Notes under the pieces: model-generated
The model's input: the letters and a program-made list of their open reading frames with translations, nothing else
Databases searched by the model: none
What the model was told of the DNA's origin: nothing
Assembly: GCF_012926525.1 (NCBI RefSeq)
Contig: NZ_JABBNI010000036.1
Coordinates: 124,001-188,000, forward strand
Direction: 5' to 3'
Length of the DNA stretch: 64,000 bases
Source of the DNA: Clostridium muellerianum
GTDB lineage: Bacteria > Bacillota > Clostridia > Clostridiales > Clostridiaceae
Program-made: the position numbers and the translations under genes
Part shown: positions 18,196 to 27,231 of the stretch, piece after piece
How positions within the stretch are numbered: position 1 is the first letter of the stretch
Layout of the letters: each line of letters opens with the position of its first letter

Positions 18196-18347
18196 ATATA
18201 CAGCAGTTTAAAAATATTCCTAAGCAACTGCCAGTAAACGAAGAAACGTTAAGCTGTATTCCGGCTGATATATGTTGTGCAGGAACACTCGCTTCATTTA
18301 AGAAGTTCTAATGCCTGAGATATTAAAAAATGTCTACCTCCTCAAAT

Positions 18348-18390
18348 GCGACGTCCTGTCGCTTTCGGAGCTTTTGCCGTCCTGGCAAAA
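18348..18390 (+). other. Twin hairpins with identical GTCCT loops
   Basis: GCGAC-GTCCT-GTCGC (18348-18362) and TTTTGCC-GTCCT-GGCAAAA (18372-18390) are two perfect stems with the same 5-base loop, 9 bases apart. They lie in a stretch less AT-rich than its surroundings (about 18220-18480) that holds no gene. They could be part of a repeat element or structured RNA. Confidence 0.55.
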
Positions 18391-18516
18391 ATTACGGTAT
18401 TTTTAGAGTAATGAAACTCCACTTCCTTTTGTCAGAGGAGTAAGCGATTCGCACAAAATCATAGATGGAATTACCTACCCATAATTCGTAATATAAGAAT
18501 ATTACGATATATTCTA

Positions 18517-18905
18517 TCATTTCTCTACTATTTCTTTAAAACAATTATCTTCTTCCGATTTGCTACTTTCATGAATAACATTTGCCAAGTAAACTCCACC
18601 AATCACTAATACTGTACCAATGATTTGAAGTATAGTAAATTTTTATTTCAATATAATTATTCCTGCTATTACCGTAACAATGGTAGAAATGCCTACAAAA
18701 GAAGCAGACTTATTTGTACCTATATATGATATTGCCAAATTATAGAGAAGAAAATCAACTACAGAACAGCCTATACTTAAATAGAAAACCGCTATAAGAA
18801 AATCGATATTTGTAAATGGAAGAATAAAAAATTCTTTTAATGTGCCAGACCTTAAATTTTCAATAAGTGCAATTGTAACTCAATTATGTATGAGCAAAAC
18901 TACAC
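18517..18905 (-). pseudogene. EamA/DMT transporter, decayed C-terminal half
   Basis: Read leftwards, the frame gives VTIALIENLRSGTLKEFFIL and then NKSASFVGISTIVTVIAGII with GTVLVIGGVYLANV, the last membrane helices of an EamA-family exporter. There are in-frame stops after LIHN and where a Glu is expected (ILK-stop-KFT), and the N-terminal half is missing. It is a dead fragment. An intact EamA gene is at 23270. Confidence 0.75.
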
Positions 18906-18949
18906 ATAGAACATACAATACCCCCAGTAAAGTTAATTATCTGACCTTT

Positions 18950-19438
18950 TTACAGGTCGATAATAGAATATTCATAATCTAATGTTGTTATAAATTTGTA
19001 CATATCGTCTGTAGAAATAAAAATGGTTTTAGTGTTGTCATTAGCATGAAAACTCATATATTTTTCTGAAAGCATTTCTTTATCAAGGCATACCTTTATG
19101 TCATGTTCTGAGTTGTTAAGCAATCCAAATAATGATACAATACCAGGAGGCAATGACATTTTTTTCATTAATTTTTCAGGCGAGCAAAAGCTCATACTCT
19201 TTTCATTGATAATTTCGCCAAGTTTTTTCATATTCAAACGCTTTGTATCATCCATGATGACTAAATAATATGCAGTTTTTTTTCTATTGCATAAAAAAAG
19301 GCTCTTTGTACGGACACCTTCTTTACCTACAATATAACTGTCTGCTTCTTCTGTTGTTAATGCTGGTGGGTGCTCAACAAGGTCATAAGTAATACCCATT
19401 CTTTCCAAAGCCTCATATACAATTTGATATTGTCCCAT
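18950..19438 (-). CDS. YbaK/ProX-type aminoacyl-tRNA deacylase domain protein
   Basis: This protein of about 162 residues has the YbaK/EbsC/ProX fold: VEHPPALTTEEADSYI at the N-terminus, then GVRTKSLFLCNRKKTAYYLV and a K-R-L-N-M-K-K-L motif. A catalytic-loop region SMSFCSPEKLMKKMSLPPGI and a G-L-L-N turn follow. Family members hydrolyse mischarged tRNA (Ala- or Cys-tRNAPro) in trans. Its start at 19438 follows AAAGGA. It is divergent from a BmrR-like MerR gene, and its promoter has the MerR-type 19-bp spacer, so it is probably induced by that regulator. This is an unusual pairing for an editing enzyme. Confidence 0.87.
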   Translation of the reverse strand: MGQYQIVYEALERMGITYDLVEHPPALTTEEADSYIVGKEGVRTKSLFLCNRKKTAYYLVIMDDTKRLNMKKLGEIINEKSMSFCSPEKLMKKMSLPPGIVSLFGLLNNSEHDIKVCLDKEMLSEKYMSFHANDNTKTIFISTDDMYKFITTLDYEYSIIDL

Positions 19439-19488
19439 AATTTTCATTCCTTTCATAATTCATTTGATATTTTATTTTTCTTAAAATA

Positions 19489-19519
19489 ATAGTAAACTAT
19501 ATAGTAACCATATAGTCAA
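19489..19519 (-). promoter_or_regulatory. MerR-type promoter of the deacylase gene
   Basis: Read leftwards, TTGACT (19514-19519) and TACTAT (19489-19494) are 19 bp apart, with ACTATA/TATAGT dyad arms in between. The MerR gene starts divergently at 19561. Confidence 0.78.
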
Positions 19520-19560
19520 TAGTCTTTTCAGGCAAATTTAATATATAAAGGGATGATACT

Positions 19561-20397
19561 ATGAAGAATGAGAATGATGGAAGATATTGTTATTTTACAA
19601 CAGGAGAATTTGCTAAGCTATGCAGCGTAAATAAACAGACACTGTTTCACTATGATAGAATCGGACTCTTTTCCCCTGAGATTGTAGCAGATAACGGCTA
19701 TCGATATTATTCCTACAAGCAACTCGAAGTTTTTGGCGGAATTTCCATTCTAAAGGAAATGGATATGCCTCTAAATGATATTAAAACATATCTTGAAAAT
19801 AGAAATCCTCAGAATTTACTTGAGTTACTTGAAAAAAAACAAAAGGAGGCTCAAATAAAGATAGAAAGACTCTCTTACCTTAAGAAGTATCTCGCTGCTA
19901 AATCTGAGATTGTACTTGAAAGCATGAATGCTTATGAAGGCTCTGTTTCTTATGTTACTTTACCGGAAGAGTATTATATTTTTTCAGAGTATCATGGTGA
20001 GCCTGAAATCGGCGAAATAACCACCGCATTTATCGAGCACATGAATTATTGTCACAGCCTTGGAATATATAGCCCTTACCCGGTAAGCGGCATCATAAGA
20101 ACTAATAATATGCCCGGTCCAGAGGTTTACGGCTATGCCCAGATTTATACCAGAATTCTAAATAAAAAGGGTATTTCTAATATTTCTATAAAACCTGCTG
20201 GTACTTATGCGGTAATTTACCATACCAGCGGATTCCGCAATGCGTATCATAGCTATCAAAAACTTGCCGTAGATGTAAGAAGCAAAGGTTATCAGCTCGG
20301 GGATTTTTTTTACGAAGACACCATGCTTGATGAATTGGCAATGCACGGCTATGATAACTATGCCTTAAGGATATCCGTACAATGTATTAATATTTGA
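19561..20397 (+). CDS. MerR family regulator with GyrI-like effector domain (BmrR type)
   Basis: The 278-residue protein has a MerR HTH (FTTGEFAKLCSVNKQTLFHY, then D-R-I-G-L-F-S-P and NGYRYYSYKQLEVF) and a long coiled coil (about 80-120). A C-terminal effector domain of about 150 residues has SGIIRTNNMPGPEVYGYAQI and PAGTYAVIYHTSGFRNAYHS, as in the GyrI/BmrR drug-binding fold. BmrR-like proteins bind bulky hydrophobic cations and untwist 19-bp-spacer promoters. A promoter of that type drives the divergent deacylase gene, so that is the predicted target. Confidence 0.92.
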   Translation: MKNENDGRYCYFTTGEFAKLCSVNKQTLFHYDRIGLFSPEIVADNGYRYYSYKQLEVFGGISILKEMDMPLNDIKTYLENRNPQNLLELLEKKQKEAQIKIERLSYLKKYLAAKSEIVLESMNAYEGSVSYVTLPEEYYIFSEYHGEPEIGEITTAFIEHMNYCHSLGIYSPYPVSGIIRTNNMPGPEVYGYAQIYTRILNKKGISNISIKPAGTYAVIYHTSGFRNAYHSYQKLAVDVRSKGYQLGDFFYEDTMLDELAMHGYDNYALRISVQCINI

Positions 20398-20987
20398 TAT
20401 ACTTAGTAAACTCAAATATAACTCTTGAATGTTTATTTCACAATCATAAAAAGTGATACATATAAGTGAAGTGGTATATTATTGAAAAATAGTACCATCT
20501 TATTTTTTTACCTAAAGCTTGATTTATACGGGCTTTTGCCACCGCTTTCATAGCGGTTTAGCCCATTTAAAATTGATAGACTTGATAAGAAAAGAAAGAC
20601 ATAATAATTTACTAGTGTTCATCTGATTATAGTTTTGGATAGTACTTATTATAACATGATTTACAAAATATAACATATGGTATATATTAATTACCTATTT
20701 TTCAAATCTTTTAGAATCAAGAATTTATGTGTTTTGAAATTAGATTTATACTACTAAATTGAAATTAACTTTATTATATTAGAACATCAGGCTTTGCCTT
20801 AATTTTTAAAACCTAAATTATAAAATTATCAACATTAATACGTATAATTAAAGTTAAAATCAAAACTTTCACTGCACTTTGTTAATATCCATACCATACA
20901 TATATAATATTTCGAAGTTAAGATTTTTTAAGCTTTTTCAAAATTTACTCTTGATAATTTTAATATAGTGTTAAAATGTGGTCTAAA
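20398..20987. other. Long AT-rich intergenic region
   Basis: No gene is supported here. A nested hairpin at 20530-20564 (GGGC...ACCGC...GCGGT...GCCC) may end the MerR transcript. Stretches at about 20625-20700 and 20845-20985 resemble sequence flanking the Cys-rich gene at 27001 (27276-27350 and 26872-26945), so part of this region is a degenerate duplication. Confidence 0.5.
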
Positions 20988-21022
20988 AAAATTATAGGTG
21001 GAAATTATCCACCTATAATTTT
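20988..21022 (-). terminator. Terminator of the GNAT gene
   Basis: AAAATTATAGGTGGA pairs perfectly with TCCACCTATAATTTT around a 5-base loop, 25 bp beyond the stop of the leftward GNAT gene. Confidence 0.88.
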
Positions 21023-21046
21023 AAATAAAAGAAGTTAGTGATGTAC

Positions 21047-21553
21047 TTACCGTTCTAATTTCCACCAAAAACATTCATCATCTTCCATATAAAATACCAT
21101 TCCAATTTTCTGTAATACCTTCTGTGATGGTATATTGTTTTTTAATGTATCTGCAATTATACATTTTACATCAGAATTCAAAAATGCCCATTGAGTAAGC
21201 CTTCTTAATGCTTCAGTCATATGTCCTTTACATCTATATTCATCTTGCGAATAATATCCTATTATAACTTCTCCATTTTCGTTAGGATACCCCTTTAGCA
21301 TTATGTGACCAACAATTCGATTTTCTGACTTTAAAATTATAATCCAAGTTGTATACCACATGTAATTCATAGGATTATTTTTTACACTATTTAATCTTAT
21401 TTTAAAAACATTTTTTTCTCTATAACCAATGTTTTTATCGGTAATAGTTAAACCTAAATTTTTTTCCATTTTATTAAAATCATCTATTGAAAGTCTAAGA
21501 TTATATTCATCTAAAGGTAAGATAAGTAACCTTTCTGTATTAAGCTTTAGCAT
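21047..21553 (-). CDS. GNAT family N-acetyltransferase (RimJ/RimL-like)
   Basis: The 168-residue protein begins LKLNTERLLILPLDEYNLRL, the strand typical of RimJ/RimL-type GNATs. It has NRIVGHIMLKGYPNENGEVI and then GYYSQDEYRCKGHMTEALRR (motif A, where the acetyl-CoA loop R-x-K-G-H-M departs slightly from R-x-x-G-x-A/G). The end C-I-I-A-D-T-L-K-N-N-I-P-S-Q-K-V-L-Q-K-I-G is motif B. The start at 21553 leaves GGAGG upstream; the in-frame GTG before it overlaps that site. It is transcribed alone. It may acetylate a protein N-terminus or a small amine. Confidence 0.9.
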   Translation of the reverse strand: MLKLNTERLLILPLDEYNLRLSIDDFNKMEKNLGLTITDKNIGYREKNVFKIRLNSVKNNPMNYMWYTTWIIILKSENRIVGHIMLKGYPNENGEVIIGYYSQDEYRCKGHMTEALRRLTQWAFLNSDVKCIIADTLKNNIPSQKVLQKIGMVFYMEDDECFWWKLER

Positions 21554-21791
21554 ATTTATATTAACCTCCACTTTTGATATAGTCTCATATCCACAAAGAG
21601 AAAATATTTTTTTAGAAAATCTAAACTCTTTTCAAGGTATTTTTGTTAAATAAATTGTTAAGATTAAACTTATTATATTAAGTTAAAGTTTTGTATTTGT
21701 GAAAATTGAGTATATAACTATTAGTTTGGAAGAATGTAAAAATGATTTAAAAGCTTTTGTAAGCATAATAACAATTTAATATTTTAAAAAA

Positions 21792-21830
21792 TAAAGTGTA
21801 CCCATTGAGAATTGTCATAGGTACACTTTA
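21792..21830 (-). terminator. Terminator after the Nif11-like gene
   Basis: TAAAGTGTACC pairs with GGTACACTTTA around a 17-base loop, just beyond the stop of the leftward small gene at 21858. Confidence 0.85.
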
Positions 21831-21857
21831 GTTAGTTTATAAAATTTAATCTTAAGG

Positions 21858-22136
21858 TTATAAAGAAGCGAGAAATGTTTCATATGTGTCTTCAAATGAG
21901 TCATATGGGTAGGGATTTCCACCATTTGTGCTTTTGCATTGGTTGTCACTAAATTCTTGTCCAATTGCGAAAAGATCCCCAACAGTTATAGAATGTCCTA
22001 CTTCGCAGGCTATTTTACAGAAGGCATCCATAGGATCATCTGCTGAACGAGTTGCAAGAAGCCTCTCTTTTAGCAAAGGATCTTTTTTAGCATCAGAATA
22101 AAGTAGTTCTAATTCTTTATTTACATCGTTCATCAT
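21858..22136 (-). CDS. Small Nif11-like protein with Gly-Gly leader-like boundary
   Basis: This 92-residue acidic protein has an N-terminal helical part (KELELLYSDAKKDPLLKERL), then a domain DPMDAFCKIACEVGHSITVG that resembles the Nif11/nitrile-hydratase-like leader fold. A Gly-Gly at about residues 72-73 is followed by a 19-residue tail, NPYPYDSFEDTYETFLASL. This is the plan of Gly-Gly leader peptides that precede modified peptides (RiPPs), but no modifying enzyme, peptidase or ABC exporter is adjacent. GGGGGAG precedes the ATG, and a perfect terminator follows, so the gene is real. It could equally be a folded regulatory protein. Function unknown. Confidence 0.65.
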   Translation of the reverse strand: MMNDVNKELELLYSDAKKDPLLKERLLATRSADDPMDAFCKIACEVGHSITVGDLFAIGQEFSDNQCKSTNGGNPYPYDSFEDTYETFLASL

Positions 22137-22222
22137 TACATCTCCCCCATAATTTAAATTAATATTATTATAGCACTATAGTAGGATTTGACAACTGAAT
22201 ATAAATAGCTATTTGCAGGCAG

Positions 22223-23068
22223 TTAAAATTTATGTATGCTGTTCTTTTTAAATTTACCTGGTGGGGTTCCTACATACTTTTTAAAAATCCTTATAAAGTG
22301 AAAATAATCATTAAATCCACTTAACTCACAGGCTTCAGTAACGTTTTTTCCGGTTTGAAGTAATCTTTTAGCCATAGATAACCTTTTAAATAAAATATAT
22401 TCATGAAGTGTGCTACCAAAAGTTTTTTTAAACAGACGGCTTAAATAAAAACGATTAATGTTAAATTTATTTTCTAAAGTTTCCAGTGAAAGATTACTAT
22501 TTAGATTAAAATCTATGTATTCTAAAATGGGAGTAAGCATATCAGGGGTAGTTGAAATTTCTTTATTTTGAATATTTTCATCAAAATTATTGTTTATAAT
22601 CATAAGCAATTCCATTAAATATGCAGTAAGCAAAATTTCAAATCCTAAAACTTCACTGGTATAAGTGTCTTCAATTTTTTTAAATATATCTATTACTTTT
22701 TTTAGTTGTTTTTCTTCAAAAAAGATTTTATTATTTTCACCATGAGGTCTGTTTATAAAACAGTTAAGTAAATTGTACTTAGGAGAACTAAGAATTTTAA
22801 TAAGAGATGGATTTACTTGCATTGAAATTACATCGTAAATCTCACCAGGCACAACTACTGATTTATGAATTTCATTATTATTTGTTATAAGTAAATCACC
22901 GTGGTTCAAGGAATAAACTTTTTTTTCAATAAAATATTTTGCATTTCCGTTAATAAAAAAATATATTTCAAAGTAATTGTGAAGATGAAATTCTGTATAA
23001 CGAAATTTTACAGGAATGTGCATGAAATGAATATGTTTTTTTATGTCTTTATAATACAAGTCTAACAT
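22223..23068 (-). CDS. AraC family transcriptional regulator
   Basis: The 281-residue protein has an N-terminal cupin-like sensor (FRYTEFHLHNYFEIYFFING, with NHGDLLITNNNEIHK) and a C-terminal double HTH (NLSLETLENKFNINRFYLSR and F-K-K-T-F-G-S-T-L-H-E-Y). The AraC signature ends ACELSGFNDYFHFIRIFKKY. AGGAGG precedes the ATG. It is divergent, at about 200 bp, from an EamA exporter gene, which is its likely target. The ligand is unknown; cupin-type AraC proteins often bind sugars or aromatic compounds. Confidence 0.94.
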   Translation of the reverse strand: MLDLYYKDIKKHIHFMHIPVKFRYTEFHLHNYFEIYFFINGNAKYFIEKKVYSLNHGDLLITNNNEIHKSVVVPGEIYDVISMQVNPSLIKILSSPKYNLLNCFINRPHGENNKIFFEEKQLKKVIDIFKKIEDTYTSEVLGFEILLTAYLMELLMIINNNFDENIQNKEISTTPDMLTPILEYIDFNLNSNLSLETLENKFNINRFYLSRLFKKTFGSTLHEYILFKRLSMAKRLLQTGKNVTEACELSGFNDYFHFIRIFKKYVGTPPGKFKKNSIHKF

Positions 23069-23269
23069 TTTTGTCTTTCCTCCTAGGTATATAAGTCAAT
23101 AAAAGCAATAAATTATGCAATAAATGCAAAGAATATGATTTTATTTTATCTTATAATAAACAAGTCAACTATGCAAATAAAAAAGAATTATATGAATTCA
23201 TATAATATAAAGGAGGGAATTTTAGTAAAGGTGACAGCTAATACTTACATCTTTTACTAAGGATAAAAA

Positions 23270-24172
23270 ATGACAAATAAAAAGACAGCTTATGTATATC
23301 TAATAATAACTTTTTGTGCTTGGGGTAGCTTATATGTAGTCAGTAAGTTTGTACTGGGAAAAGTTCCTGTAGTTACAGTACTTTTTTTGAGATATTTTAT
23401 TGCGGGAATTACTTTGTTTTTTATGAATAAAAAAAGCAAAGCAAAAAAAATAGAACGTGAGGACTTAAAATATATTTTTTTGGTAGGTTTTGCAGGATAT
23501 TTCTTATCGGTAGGTGCTCAACTTATAGGAATAAAATTGTCTAATGCATCTATAGCTTCTTTAATTAATGCTATGAATCCAATTACTATGATGTTTTTTG
23601 CAGCAGTTATTCTTAAGGAGAGATTAACCATTAAGAAAGTATTTTGTGTTGTTTTAGCAATGCTTGGTGTATACATTACCATTGGGGATGTAAGAGGAAA
23701 TGGACAGGCATTAGGAATTTTATTTTCCATTTTTTCTGTGATTTTATGGTCACTTGTGTCTGTTATGGTTAGACGAATTACTCAAAAGTATGGTGCACTG
23801 CAGATTACTACATACAGTATGTTTATTGCAACTTTATGTACTTTACCAATTTCAATAGGTGAGCTTATAGTTACTCCTAATGTGCAATTTAACTGGTCAG
23901 TTATACTTTCATTGATTTATATGGGTATTGTTTGCACTGCTTTAGCCTATGTATTGTGGAATAAAAGTTTATCTATAATAGAGGCAGGAACATGTTCATT
24001 GTTTTATCCAGTACAACCAATGGTATCAGTTATATTTGGTGTGATGTTTTTAGGAGAGCATATTAATATGAATTTTATTTTTGGTGCAGTTCTCATTGTT
24101 GGGGGAGTATTATTTAGTATTCTGGGGAAAAAAAGCACCAGCAAGCTTACAAAGCAGGCATGTTCTCATTAA
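23270..24172 (+). CDS. EamA/DMT family transporter
   Basis: The 300-residue protein has ten membrane helices in two EamA repeats. The first starts AYVYLIITFCAWGSLYVVSK and contains ASIASLINAMNPITMMFFAA. The second has GILFSIFSVILWSLVSVMVR and ends NFIFGAVLIVGGVLFSILGK. The family exports metabolites or amino acids from the cytoplasm. Its start codon lies only 8 bases after a degenerate TTTACTAAGGA site. The neighbour is a divergent AraC regulator. The substrate is not evident. Confidence 0.92.
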   Translation: MTNKKTAYVYLIITFCAWGSLYVVSKFVLGKVPVVTVLFLRYFIAGITLFFMNKKSKAKKIEREDLKYIFLVGFAGYFLSVGAQLIGIKLSNASIASLINAMNPITMMFFAAVILKERLTIKKVFCVVLAMLGVYITIGDVRGNGQALGILFSIFSVILWSLVSVMVRRITQKYGALQITTYSMFIATLCTLPISIGELIVTPNVQFNWSVILSLIYMGIVCTALAYVLWNKSLSIIEAGTCSLFYPVQPMVSVIFGVMFLGEHINMNFIFGAVLIVGGVLFSILGKKSTSKLTKQACSH

Positions 24173-24317
24173 GATATTCATTGCTTTTGGGAATTTGTAA
24201 ATATGTAGTATGTATCAGGACAAAAAAAGTAGGGCTGCTATTGTTTGATATGTTAATCGGGGAATAGAGTCTTTTTATATGTTAGATTATTACGAATGAA
24301 AGTCAAGGAATAAAGTT

Positions 24318-24354
24318 AACCTGTATAAGAAAAGAATCTTGTACAGGTTTTTTG
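24318..24354 (+). terminator. Rho-independent terminator
   Basis: AACCTGTA pairs with TACAGGTT (inner AGA/TCT pairs) and is followed by six T. It lies between the EamA and PocR-kinase genes. Confidence 0.8.
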
Positions 24355-24513
24355 TAAAAAAGTTGTTCAAAAAATTGGTCTATATCAACTAAATTTTGAA
24401 TAAATTATAAGTTATTAGAGGAATTGAAACTTTTTTGTAGAAATTTATACATACATATAAAGATTTTAATGCCATACAATAATTATCAAAATATTGGGGG
24501 TAGACTAAAAAAT

Positions 24514-25938
24514 ATGATTAAAAAAAATGATTATGATATTGATATAGATTCAATTGAAATAAAAGATGTAATTGATATTGAGGTTTTACAAAAGTTTCAA
24601 GATAACTATGCTAAAAGTATGGGAATTGCAAGTATAATTGTGGATAGAGTAGGAAATCCAGTAACTAAGACAAGTCTTTATACAAGTTTTTGCAATGATT
24701 TTATACATGCTACTGATATAGGAGATAGAAGGTGTGCAAAGTTCCACAGGAGAGGTGGAGAGGAGGCTTATAGGACAGGTAGGCCTTATATTTATACATG
24801 TCATGGTGGTCTAATTGATTTTGCAGCACCTATTTTAATAGAAGGTAAACAAATAGGAACTATCTTAGGTGGTCAGGTTTTAACAAAGAAACCTGATGAA
24901 TTAACATATATAAAAATAGCAGAAGAAATGGGAATAGATCCACAAAAGTTAGTTGGATCATTGAAGAAAATTAAAATTATTTCAGAAGAAAGATTAAAGG
25001 CTGCTGCAGAACTATTATTTATAGTTGCAAATGAACTTTCTCAAATAGGTTATGAAGAATTGAAGCTTAAGAGAAATTCCAAAAGCTTAGAGAAAGAAGT
25101 AATAAAGAAAAATTTACAGCTGGAAGAATCTAATGAATATAATAACTTAAAGACTCAACTTTTTTCAACTGTATCACACGAATTAAAAACACCAATTAAT
25201 ATTATATATAGTTCATTACAGTTATTAGAAAGTTTTCATAAGGACAGTTCATCTGCAAATACTGATGAGATGTTTTCAAAATATTCAAAAGTAATGAAGC
25301 AAAATTGTTTTAGATTGATTAGACTTGTTAATAATCTAATAGATATGAATAAAATAGAATTAGGTTTCTTTAATTTGAAATTAAAAAACAATAATGTTGT
25401 TAAAATTGTTGAAGATATTACATTATCAATAGTTGAATATGCAAGGTTAAAGAATATTAATATAGTTTTTGATACTCAAATAGAAGAAAAAATAATTGCA
25501 ATTGATGAGGAAAAAGTTGAAAGAATTATGTTAAATTTATTATCCAATGCTATCAAGTTTACTGATAGAGGAGGAAAAATATATGTAAATATATATGATG
25601 AAGATTCTAATATATTGATTTCAGTGAAAGATACTGGAACAGGTATTCCACATGATATGCTTGAGAAAATTTTTGATACTTTTACACAGGTAGATGCTTC
25701 ACTAAGAAGAAATGTTGAAGGTAGTGGTATTGGACTATCAATTGTAAAGTCACTTGTAAAGATGCATGGTGGAGAAGTTAGTGTAAAAAGTAAATTAGGT
25801 TTTGGCAGTGAGTTCATAGTTAAATTGCCTTTAAAGCTTATTAAAAATAAATCTAATGCAGATAAACAGGAAACCAATAATTTAAATAATAGAAAGGAAA
25901 AGGCTCAAATTGAGTTGTCTGATATATACTTTTCTTAA
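24514..25938 (+). CDS. PocR-domain sensor histidine kinase
   Basis: The 474-residue cytoplasmic kinase has an N-terminal PocR ligand-binding domain (about 25-180: LQKFQDNYAKSMGIASIIVD, CRKFH-like Cys-rich part RRCAKFHRRGGEEAY, then TCHGGLIDFAAPILIEGKQI). A coiled linker leads to HisKA with VSHELKTP (His about 222) and a HATPase with NLLSNAIKF, DTGTGIP and GSGIGLSIVKSL. No membrane segment is seen. Start 24514 is chosen for GGGGGT upstream. PocR domains sense small hydrocarbon ligands such as propanediol. It has no response regulator nearby. The tail ends ELSDIYFS, nearly the same as the tail of the kinase at 55188. Confidence 0.93.
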   Translation: MIKKNDYDIDIDSIEIKDVIDIEVLQKFQDNYAKSMGIASIIVDRVGNPVTKTSLYTSFCNDFIHATDIGDRRCAKFHRRGGEEAYRTGRPYIYTCHGGLIDFAAPILIEGKQIGTILGGQVLTKKPDELTYIKIAEEMGIDPQKLVGSLKKIKIISEERLKAAAELLFIVANELSQIGYEELKLKRNSKSLEKEVIKKNLQLEESNEYNNLKTQLFSTVSHELKTPINIIYSSLQLLESFHKDSSSANTDEMFSKYSKVMKQNCFRLIRLVNNLIDMNKIELGFFNLKLKNNNVVKIVEDITLSIVEYARLKNINIVFDTQIEEKIIAIDEEKVERIMLNLLSNAIKFTDRGGKIYVNIYDEDSNILISVKDTGTGIPHDMLEKIFDTFTQVDASLRRNVEGSGIGLSIVKSLVKMHGGEVSVKSKLGFGSEFIVKLPLKLIKNKSNADKQETNNLNNRKEKAQIELSDIYFS

Positions 25939-26173
25939 TATTTAAGTTTTATTTTACTATTAGGTATAGTTTTTTTGCATAACCATGGATTTTACATCAT
26001 GTTTATGCAAAAGAATATCTCTATTGTTAGTGGCTTTATAGTTACCATTAGAATAAATTATTTTATTATTAATTTCTATTTTTATTATCCCCTTCCCAAA
26101 GAATTTAGAGTAGTAGAAGGCGTTTCGTCAAAATCAGTAGTAAAAATTCAATATTGCTAATGATGATTAATGG

Positions 26174-26785
26174 TTACTTTTTCATTAAAATATAATCATA
26201 ATAAGCCGATATATAGTCTTCATTATCTATCTTTCTTTGAACTATTCGCTTTTCCTTATAGATAATTTCAAATTTATCAAAATGTTGTTCAATTTCATTA
26301 TCGCTATAATGACAATAAAACACTTCCGTATTATCATTAATATCTACGAACTCTCCTTCACCTACCTGTTTCCCTTTACCATATGAATCACATTCTTCAC
26401 TTAAAAAATTCACATAGCATAGTCCTCCATATTTTAATACTCGGTAAAACTCCAATAACGCAAGTGAAAAGTCACTTTTTTTCATATGTACAGATGTATT
26501 ATATGAAAATAAGAAACTAAAAAATTCATTATCAAATGGAATTTTTTTTATATCACCTTGGATAATATTTAAATCTGTATTATGGTTATCACAGAATAAA
26601 TTTGCACTTTCCAATTGTTCTTCACATATTTCAATTCCATAAGTTTTATATCCAAATTCATAAAATAAAGAGAGTGGTGGATTACTGCCACCAGCACCAC
26701 AGTCGAGAATAATTTTTTCGTTGGGATTGGTATTGCAATATTTCAAAAAGTTATATAACGGAAACGCAGATATGAGATTATGCAT
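26174..26785 (-). CDS. Class I SAM-dependent methyltransferase
   Basis: The 203-residue protein has the Rossmann-like methyltransferase order. Motif I is KIILDCGAGGSNPPLSLF, and the acidic ribose ligand lies in YKTYGIEICEEQLESAN. DLNIIQGDIKKIPFDNEFF carries the motif II/III Asp. FYRVLKYGGLCYVNFLSEE is the post-motif strand seen in UbiE-type enzymes. The Ser-Asn-Pro-Pro after motif I is unusual. GAGG lies 8 bases before the ATG. It is a single gene. Substrate unknown; it could act on a small molecule or tRNA. Confidence 0.88.
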   Translation of the reverse strand: MHNLISAFPLYNFLKYCNTNPNEKIILDCGAGGSNPPLSLFYEFGYKTYGIEICEEQLESANLFCDNHNTDLNIIQGDIKKIPFDNEFFSFLFSYNTSVHMKKSDFSLALLEFYRVLKYGGLCYVNFLSEECDSYGKGKQVGEGEFVDINDNTEVFYCHYSDNEIEQHFDKFEIIYKEKRIVQRKIDNEDYISAYYDYILMKK

Positions 26786-26945
26786 ATTTCATCCTCACTC
26801 CCTACACTATATTCCTAACTTTATATTAATAGAATTTAGTATATTATTTTTGGTACCATATATCACTACATAAAAGTTAAAATCAAAACTGTATTTAATC
26901 TTAGATTATATTTTAATATAATGTTGAAATGTATCCTAAAAAAAG

Positions 26946-26970
26946 TTATAGATGGATTGTCCACCTATAA
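26946..26970 (-). terminator. Terminator of the Cys-rich gene
   Basis: TTATAGATGGA pairs with TCCACCTATAA with one mismatch. It is nearly the same sequence as the terminator at 20988, and the DNA around both is also similar. Confidence 0.7.
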
Positions 26971-27000
26971 TGTTAAATATAAGAATGTAGAGTAAACCTT

Positions 27001-27231
27001 TTACTCTTGTATATTTGGATTTTTATTAGGAAAACAACAAATCACTGTATCAAGGTACTCAATACCACAAAAAAATTCACATATTGAAGTATCTTTAACT
27101 GCACATTTATGTATATTTAAACCTTCTTTTTCATTCCAAGGACAAATACTTTGTTTCCAATCTACTTTGCCATTACTCGTTAAGTCTATGTTCATATTTG
27201 CACCTGAAAGTTTTTGGATTTTTTCCTCCAT
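27001..27231 (-). CDS. Small Cys-rich protein, unknown function
   Basis: The 76-residue protein carries seven Cys in the pattern ICPWN...HKCAV...SICEFFCG...VICCFPN, consistent with a small zinc or Fe-S binding fold. There is no signal peptide or helix-turn-helix. The leading part (NMNIDLTSNGKVDWKQ) is polar. Its ribosome site GGGAG lies in AGAGGGAGAAATT just before the ATG. It stands alone between a methyltransferase gene and a sigma-factor remnant. The flanks of this gene have degenerate counterparts at 20625-21022, so the block was once duplicated. I do not recognise the family. Confidence 0.6.
   Translation of the reverse strand: MEEKIQKLSGANMNIDLTSNGKVDWKQSICPWNEKEGLNIHKCAVKDTSICEFFCGIEYLDTVICCFPNKNPNIQE

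Noticed and set aside
25975-26160. A 61-codon frame after the PocR kinase
   Set aside because: No ribosome site, low-complexity composition and no recognisable fold.
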